Source: Acanthopleura granulata (taxonomy: Eukaryota; Mollusca; Polyplacophora; Chitonida; Chitonidae). From it: a stretch of 64,000 nt of DNA. Position 1 is the first letter of the stretch; every line of letters starts with the position of its first letter. This document shows positions 61,501 to 64,000 of this stretch, piece after piece. The DNA lies in NCBI GenBank assembly GCA_016165875.1, contig JABBOT010000007.1, positions 8,589,245-8,653,244 on the forward strand, written 5' to 3'. A program made the translations under genes and the position numbers. The notes beneath the pieces were generated by a model. The model was not told where the DNA came from and made no database searches. It saw only the letters and a program-made list of their open reading frames with translations.

Positions 61501-63991
61501 CTGCACATGAAATTTATCACTGGAATCAGCAGTTACTGCTTTGGACTTGTCTGTGACGTTGACAAATACAAACATTTGTCATGTTCATATAAATATAAAA
61601 ACACGTGTAGTATGCAAAAATAACAAATAACCACTGTAATGGTTTTCAAGGAGATCTGAGAAGCTTTCAAGAAGTTTCAAGTACCTATCTGATCCAAAGT
61701 TAAGTACCCTAAATACTCAACAGATGTTCATAAAGTCAAGAGTCGACTTCATATTATACGTCAGCTGTTAAATTAAAAGGAACAGTTTCTCATAAAATTG
61801 TAAATACATGCATTCCCAACTTTTCATGGGCCTTGAATATTTTAAAGTAAAAGACAGCTAATGACTCAGGTACTGTTTATTAAAAAGACTACTAAACTGC
61901 CACCTGAATGCAACAACCTGTTTGAATTTGTATGAATTCGTTCCTGAATTATCTTCATTTGAGGTGTGGAGTATGTGGAGTATGCTGCTGACTGGGGATC
62001 TGGAGACGCCCATACTTTTAAGCTTATGTGAGACTGAGCAATCAGAGAGTTAGGAGATATCACCTGTCTATAAGCTGTGATGTAAATGGTCTGACTGTCA
62101 ATGTAACTTGTAATAACTAAAGGACAGGACACTGTTTTACTGTTATACACTTTAATTATCACAAGTGAAGAACACTGCAAAGTATTTCCAGACCACTGTG
62201 TTGTGGCAGGAGTACGCTCCTTGGTCATTCTATGTTATAAATTTACATATACTCTTAACTTTGAACGACATCCCTAGTAGTTTACTGCAGTCTGAGATGA
62301 CAAGAGTGCACCGAGCTTAGAACAATTACGTCACAGCCCACACAGAATGCCCGTGTGAAATGCTAGCCGACGGAGCACGGTCAACTGTCAATTTCCACCC
62401 TCGCAGTAGCTGAAAAAATACTTTGCCAAAATAAAATAACAGTGTCCAAACTTTTTGCAAACTTAAATTTGAACATACCCTGTCTTTCACATTAAATTGT
62501 GTCTATAAACAATTTATAACTTGCAAGAGCGTATGTGAACAGTGCTTATGTACCAGGTAAGTTTATCAAACTTTACTTTCTCTCCACTGTGTCTGTCAAG
62601 TGTATACCTCACCTGTTCCACGTTGTTCCATTTGGAAGACAGTTTTATTTCACAAGTTTTCGGATAATGTCTTTTACCGCTCTTCCACTCAACACTAAGG
62701 CAGGTGCTGTTCCTTATCTGCACGTGTAAGCTAGGCACCTTTGCTGGTTTCACTGAAAGCAATAACAAAGCAATACTGTCATCATTTTCTCAGGGAAGCA
62801 ACATGTTAATATTCAGCAATACTTAATGTTAACGCTTTATTGCAAACAATTCCTTTCTTTACTACTGTTGAACTGGACAAAGTTACTGTCTGATATTCCT
62901 CAATTCTCAGACAGGACAAAACATATGTGAGTACCCAAGATTTTATCAAAATCCAACAATTTCTTTAAGCTGTTCTGGAGTGGAAACCAACAACAGATCA
63001 CAATCAAAGATATGAATATCAACCAGAGTCTCTGACGAGACAGTAACTGTACTGCTTGGGACAAAATTATCATGAAGTCAATTAAAAAATGATATATGTA
63101 TCATGGACCATGGACAACTAAAATCAATACTACGAATTCTGTATCTTGATTCACTTGTACGAAGTTTTGTTGAATTTGGACAAAAACTCTAACTGATTAG
63201 TAACATATTCAAGAAATGTTAACATATGCTGTAATAACAGAGAGACAGATGGACTACAATTCACTGAAATGGAAAACAGATACTACGAATTATGTATCTT
63301 GATGTAGTGTACACTCGACCAAGGTTTCGTTGAAACTGGACACAAACTGTAGGGAGAGTAGCGTTTTATGGGAAAGTTAACACACGCCAGACAGACAGAC
63401 AGACAAACGAATGGACGGACAGACGCTGGTAAACTTGCTAATACATAACATCTTCTGCTCTCCAACCAGTAGAGCTAAAAACTGATCCATGAATACAGCT
63501 GGTTTTCAGACTCAATTTGTGGCTTCACAAAATGAACTAGTGCAGAAAATTTAATCAAGCTTATTGGGACAATACCGAGAGCAGTTATTAGTGACACAGG
63601 CGCAGAGAGACAGACATTCTAACCTCAAATACATCATCCCTGACTTTGCAGGATAGCAAGAGATACGAGTAAAAAGCACCAAACCACAACGCACAGACAC
63701 ACACAAACTGTACCTTCAACAGTGAGTTATAGATTCTGCTTACCGATTTTTGTTGTATCAATGGAGAACGCTTTGTTTTGGCCAACCTTGTTTTGGCCAT
63801 CCTCATCAATCATTTTTGTGTTCTCTACCACCACAGCCATCTTATATGTCATGTCAGGCTTAAAGGAGTTTTTGCCATCATTTTCTTTCCATTCACAAGA
63901 TGTGTTAGTAAGGTGAGGGCAGTCGGATTGTTTGTGACTGAAATGCACCATTGCAAGTCTATTAGCTTCTTCATAACATCCAATAACAAGA
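42278..63991 (-). CDS. gp130/Domeless-like class I cytokine receptor, 13 exons visible, 5' partial
   Basis: Single-pass receptor expected at the cell surface, signalling through JAK/STAT. Exons in transcript order: a 63744-63991, b 62613-62752, c 60562-60715, d 59525-59616, e 57651-57849, f 55959-56113, g 54838-55012, h 52899-53063, i 52342-52497, j 51954-52047, k 50856-50931, l 45592-45744, m 42278-43531. Donor and acceptor phases agree at every join, giving 1019 residues plus a TGA stop. Order: D1 second half (1-83), D2 (84-180), FN3-1 (183-277), FN3-2 (279-388), FN3-3 (389-494), transmembrane helix (504-525), box 1 (540-549), tyrosine- and serine-rich tail to 1019. D2 and the first two FN3 modules are each two exons with outer phase 1 and inner phase 0, as I recall for class I receptors. 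N-glycosylation sequons include N97, N132, N205, N252, N266, N332, N349, N426 and N488. Signal peptide, any Ig domain and the D1 first half lie beyond the window. IL6ST, LIFR or Domeless identity cannot be decided here, so no symbol is given. Introns and exons are read directly; JAK/STAT function is inferred from the family. Confidence 0.88.
43591..43707 (-). repeat. Partial SINE in the intron between exons l and m
   Basis: On plus: TTTATTTATTTGAATGGTGT, TTTACGCAACACTTCACTCA, GCATTATGGTG and CGATGACCATCCACAG. Sixty bases upstream of exon m's acceptor. Confidence 0.55.
44311..44375 (+). repeat. Short SINE tail fragment
   Basis: CTGGTCTCCTCCCACCATAT, ATTCTTGAGCACGGCATTAA. Followed at about 44393-44475 by an A-rich (CAAA)n tract. 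Confidence 0.5.
45592..45744 (-). CDS. Receptor exon l: proximal cytoplasmic tail
   Basis: Encodes residues 552-602, FDSYTDMPDYHSVGPSPAVS through a serine/threonine-rich stretch to MTDDSCQ. It carries Y555 (YTDMP) and Y561 (YHSV). Acceptor gttgttttgttgcag|TTT, donor AGTTGTCAG|GTAATG, phase 0 on both sides, so the exon is symmetric and could be skipped without a frameshift. Confidence 0.88.
48638..48772 (+). repeat. Partial SINE in the 5.1 kb intron after exon k
   Basis: CCAGCAACCTG, GTTTCCTCCCACCATACTGC, ATGAAATATTCTTGAGTGTA and an (AAAT)n tail. Confidence 0.65.
49754..49966 (-). other. Unassigned intronic ORF with gag-like start
   Basis: 70 codons. A more natural start is the second Met (MVEIKNNVEVNNS), leading to GAGVPNNPHNPHE and ASVILRDFCNADRPIIRQ, then a stop. 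The hydrophilic start followed by LRDFCNADRPII loosely recalls the N-terminus of LTR-retrotransposon gag proteins. No capsid, zinc knuckle or LTR was found. It lies inside a receptor intron on the same strand. It could equally be chance. Confidence 0.2.
50856..50931 (-). CDS. Receptor exon k: juxtamembrane segment with box 1
   Basis: A 76-base exon encoding RMKRVLLDFKDES followed by IIIPPPLPDPDR (540-551). The aliphatic then PxPxP pattern, about 15 residues after the membrane, is the class I receptor box 1 that docks JAK kinases; PLPDP resembles the VPDP core of gp130. Acceptor ggttctttgcccag|G, donor GATCGG|GTAGGT. Phase 2 in, phase 0 out. A 5.1 kb intron follows. Confidence 0.9.
51954..52047 (-). 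CDS. Receptor exon j: transmembrane helix
   Basis: Encodes the end of G495 and residues 496-525, plus two bases of R526. FELSRGQQ leads into VGIAIGAIIFLCFTLLGLIV, an uninterrupted hydrophobic helix of about 21 residues followed by CARRMKR, the positively charged stop-transfer side. Acceptor cacttttcaccag|GT; donor GCACG|GTAAGT, phase 2. Too short for ordinary ORF calling, found by splice phase and hydrophobicity. Confidence 0.9.
52291..52310 (+). repeat. G-run next to the donor of exon i
   Basis: A run of G with a single C on plus, C-run on the receptor's sense strand, about 32 bases into the intron after exon i. Possible quadruplex in the template strand; also a likely sequencing-error hotspot. 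Confidence 0.9.
52342..52497 (-). CDS. Receptor exon i: second half of FN3-3
   Basis: Encodes the end of A443 and residues 444-494: TSYSLTRLKNKKRYFVSLEA, then TEAGPGPASPW and INATAVKS. F-strand RYFVSLEA followed by a G/P-rich turn is diagnostic of FN3. Acceptor attgtttgctcag|CA, donor AAAAGTG|GTGAGA, phase 1 on both sides. A 20-base G/C-only run on the plus strand (52291-52310) lies about 30 bases into the following intron. Confidence 0.88.
52899..53063 (-). CDS. Receptor exon h: first half of FN3-3
   Basis: Encodes the end of A388 and residues 389-442: PTKPPKNFRFDEEKGDLS, LTVRWESY (W411) and GPVLYYNLTFCQ. Acceptor cctgtttttttccag|CT, donor TGTTCTG|GTGAGC, phase 1 on both sides. The proline-rich start is a normal FN3 linker. 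N426 is a sequon. Confidence 0.88.
53500..53880. repeat. Foldback family F1 copy in the intron between exons g and h
   Basis: TTTTCACCAAATCAAACGCA on the left pairs with TGCATTTACTTTGGTGAAAA on the right. The spacer has GTTCTTGTGAGGAGTGCTCC and TTTGCCCGTGTGTATGGAAA, matching the copy at 3467-3989. Confidence 0.75.
54838..55012 (-). CDS. Receptor exon g: second half of FN3-2
   Basis: Encodes residues 330-387 plus the first base of A388: GNNVSDGDLQWVRVPASW, then YMFGISADTHKYSSGLIWSL and a final CTYLHNR. F-strand YMFGISA and a GLIWS near the WSxWS position show an FN3 fold of cytokine-receptor type. Sequons at N332 and N349. Acceptor cggttcgtttacag|GGT; donor AACAGGG|GTGAGT. Phase 0 in, phase 1 out. 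Confidence 0.87.
55959..56113 (-). CDS. Receptor exon f: first half of FN3-2
   Basis: Encodes residues 279-329, PSPPEDFYVKGDGKNRQN, then VQIFWAKP (W301) and YTIYYCQAWKGIQTCR. Acceptor tgtttttgattttacag|AA gives phase 1, matching other module boundaries. A second AG seven bases further in (exon start 56106) gives the frame needed by the alternative GT donor of exon e. Donor TGCCGG|GTGTGT, phase 0. Two cysteines flank the C'-E region. Confidence 0.85.
56575..56760 (+). repeat. Repeat R3 partial copy in the intron between exons e and f
   Basis: GACACTGGGCCCACCCGTCC, TGTTTCCTGG, GCGAGGCAGCAACAACC and TTAAAGTGCTTGGTATAATCC share the order of the R3 copy at 36085-36640. Confidence 0.45.
57651..57849 (-). 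CDS. Receptor exon e: second half of FN3-1
   Basis: Encodes residues 212-277 plus the first base of K278. PVPEHERNGVITGYQLSVDG, then TVTLNRDKNYNVSVRARTSK and a G strand, is a textbook FN3 second half. Acceptor gtttttctgtccag|CCT. The 3' end is ambiguous. A GC donor, AAAA|GCAAGT, ends the exon at 57651 in phase 1 and fits the strong acceptor of exon f. A weak GT donor, AGCAA|GTATAT, would end it at 57647 in phase 2 and would require the downstream acceptor at 56106. Confidence 0.85.
58059..58180 (-). repeat. Partial SINE
   Basis: On plus: ATTGGTGTTTCATGCCATAT, TTTCACTTATACAACGGCGG, ACCATTCTAAGGTTGCTGGC. Tail-body part only. Confidence 0.6.
58272..58414. repeat. Near-perfect palindromic foldback element
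   Basis: Arms 58272-58337 and 58347-58414 with a spacer of about 9 bases. GTTGTTTCACATATTCAC on the left pairs with GTGAATATGTGAAACAAC on the right, and GACCTACATGC with GCATGTAGGTG. Outer arms pair with a few mismatches. Confidence 0.85.
58996..59131. repeat. MITE-like element with CCCAGTTTCA(C/T)GAAGC termini
   Basis: GGGCCCAGTTTCACGAAGCA on the left is inverted in GCGCTTCATGAAACTGGGGC on the right; inner TTAGAGCTAA and TTAGCTAA words also pair. About 135 bp, non-coding. Confidence 0.7.
59131..59322. repeat. Second MITE-like element abutting the first
   Basis: GATCACAAAGCTGTCCTA on the left and TAGGACAGCTTTGTGATC on the right are perfect inverted repeats. An internal partial repeat (CCTAGGACAACTCG) is also present. 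About 190 bp, non-coding. Confidence 0.8.
59324..59462 (-). repeat. SINE head and body, tail missing at a MITE border
   Basis: On plus: GGGGAAAAACCATGACAATC, CGCAGGTTGTTGGAAGACCT, CTGAACTCACAGCAATCACA, GAGAGGCTTCTGAG. The SINE tail side stops exactly where the second MITE ends. Confidence 0.6.
59525..59616 (-). CDS. Receptor exon d: first half of FN3-1
   Basis: A 92-base exon encoding the end of V181 and residues 182-211, PSGAPVLTVGSY to NVTIYWK. W210 is the FN3 C-strand tryptophan and N205 a sequon; C198 and C203 are closely spaced. The acceptor ggccttatttag|TA is chosen over a nearby cag because it alone keeps phase with exon c. Donor TGGAAG|GTTTGT is phase 0 and joins exon e directly into PVPEHERNGVITGYQ, completing a canonical FN3 C-C' turn. 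Confidence 0.87.
60562..60715 (-). CDS. Receptor exon c: second half of D2 with degenerate WSxWS
   Basis: Encodes residues 130-180 (SWNTTEQPEQ to MPED) plus the first base of V181. It holds the E-F-G strands, with LHPSAKYHITVSCRP typical of FN3-like F strands, and GYYSDIAEIDATMPED at the end. YSDIAE (167-172) sits where class I receptors carry WSxWS; both tryptophans are replaced (Y and I). Acceptor ccttttcccatgcag|AGC, donor GATG|GTAGTT. Phase 0 in, phase 1 out. Confidence 0.88.
62613..62752 (-). CDS. Receptor exon b: first half of D2
   Basis: Encodes the end of V83 and residues 84-129, starting KPAKVPSLHV and containing NSTCLSVEW, the B-C strand with the conserved tryptophan W105. Acceptor ttgctttcag|TG, donor GAACAG|GTGAGG; phase 1 in, phase 0 out. 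Two cysteines (C100, C116) are present where D2 of vertebrate gp130 usually lacks a disulfide. NST97 is a glycosylation sequon. The phase agrees with exons a and c. Confidence 0.88.
63150..63440 (-). repeat. Satellite-like repeat, two units, inverted copy of the 25.9 kb family
   Basis: On plus: GTTTTGTTGAATTTGGACAA near 63166 and GTTTCGTTGAAACTGGACAC near 63325 (spacing about 157), ending in (CAGA)n, the reverse complement of the 25860-26450 unit. Lies in the intron between exons a and b. Confidence 0.65.
63744..63991 (-). CDS. Receptor exon a: second half of cytokine-receptor domain D1
   Basis: Encodes residues 1-82 plus the first base of V83. It contains a D1-type cysteine pair (C24 and C32, in DCPHLTNTSC) followed by strands and a hydrophilic turn, and ends in DTTKI. 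Relative to gp130 D1 the spacing matches the second disulfide and the F-G strands leading into the KP linker before D2. The donor is ATCG|GTAAGC, phase 1. The acceptor tatttgcag touches the right edge of the window, so its pyrimidine tract cannot be judged; the start at 63991 (phase 2) is therefore less certain than the other boundaries. Confidence 0.75.
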
Positions 63992-64000
63992 CTGCAAATA

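Noticed and set aside
61866..62228. 120-codon minus-strand ORF between exons b and c
   Set aside because: Exons b and c join in phase without it, and it has no FN3 or receptor motif.

Overview
Eukaryotic nuclear DNA, most likely from a marine lophotrochozoan and probably a mollusc. The grounds are an A+T-rich background, GT-AG introns of 0.3-5 kb, about twenty copies of one tRNA-derived SINE, several foldback/MITE families, and a split gene for a single-pass cytokine receptor. The mollusc assignment rests on remembered similarity of the SINE and other repeats to molluscan genomes, not on a search. No bacterial-type operon, rRNA gene, functional tRNA gene or CRISPR array was seen.

Layout: (1) 1-37.6 kb holds no gene I can support. 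It is repeat-rich. About 4.0-10.8 kb is a diverged tandem array (unit roughly 2.6-2.8 kb) flanked by foldback elements. A piggyBac-like MITE lies at 15.2 kb, a ~150-bp-unit satellite plus an (AT)n(GT)n microsatellite at 25.9-26.7 kb, and a dense group of SINEs and foldback elements at 28.9-37.2 kb, including SINEs nested in older repeats. (2) 37.6-42.3 kb has no ORF of note; part may be the 3' UTR of the next gene. (3) 42.3-64.0 kb, minus strand, is one large gene. Thirteen exons were reconstructed with consistent splice phases; the 5' end lies beyond the right edge.

The gene encodes a class I cytokine receptor of the gp130/Domeless type. In order it has the second half of cytokine-receptor domain D1, domain D2 with a degenerate WSxWS, three fibronectin III modules, one transmembrane helix, a proline-rich box 1 (IIIPPPLPDP) and a cytoplasmic tail of about 495 residues with 13 tyrosines. 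The visible part is 1019 residues plus stop. Such receptors bind JAK kinases through box 1 and recruit STATs through phosphotyrosines. Here six tyrosines share a YxxxP pattern and none fits YxxQ. The FN3-1/FN3-2 intron is best explained as GC-AG with a competing GT-AG alternative. This receptor and its tail are the most interesting content; I found no evidence of a wholly new type of system.

Residue numbers below count from the first complete codon visible in the window (exon a), not from the true start.
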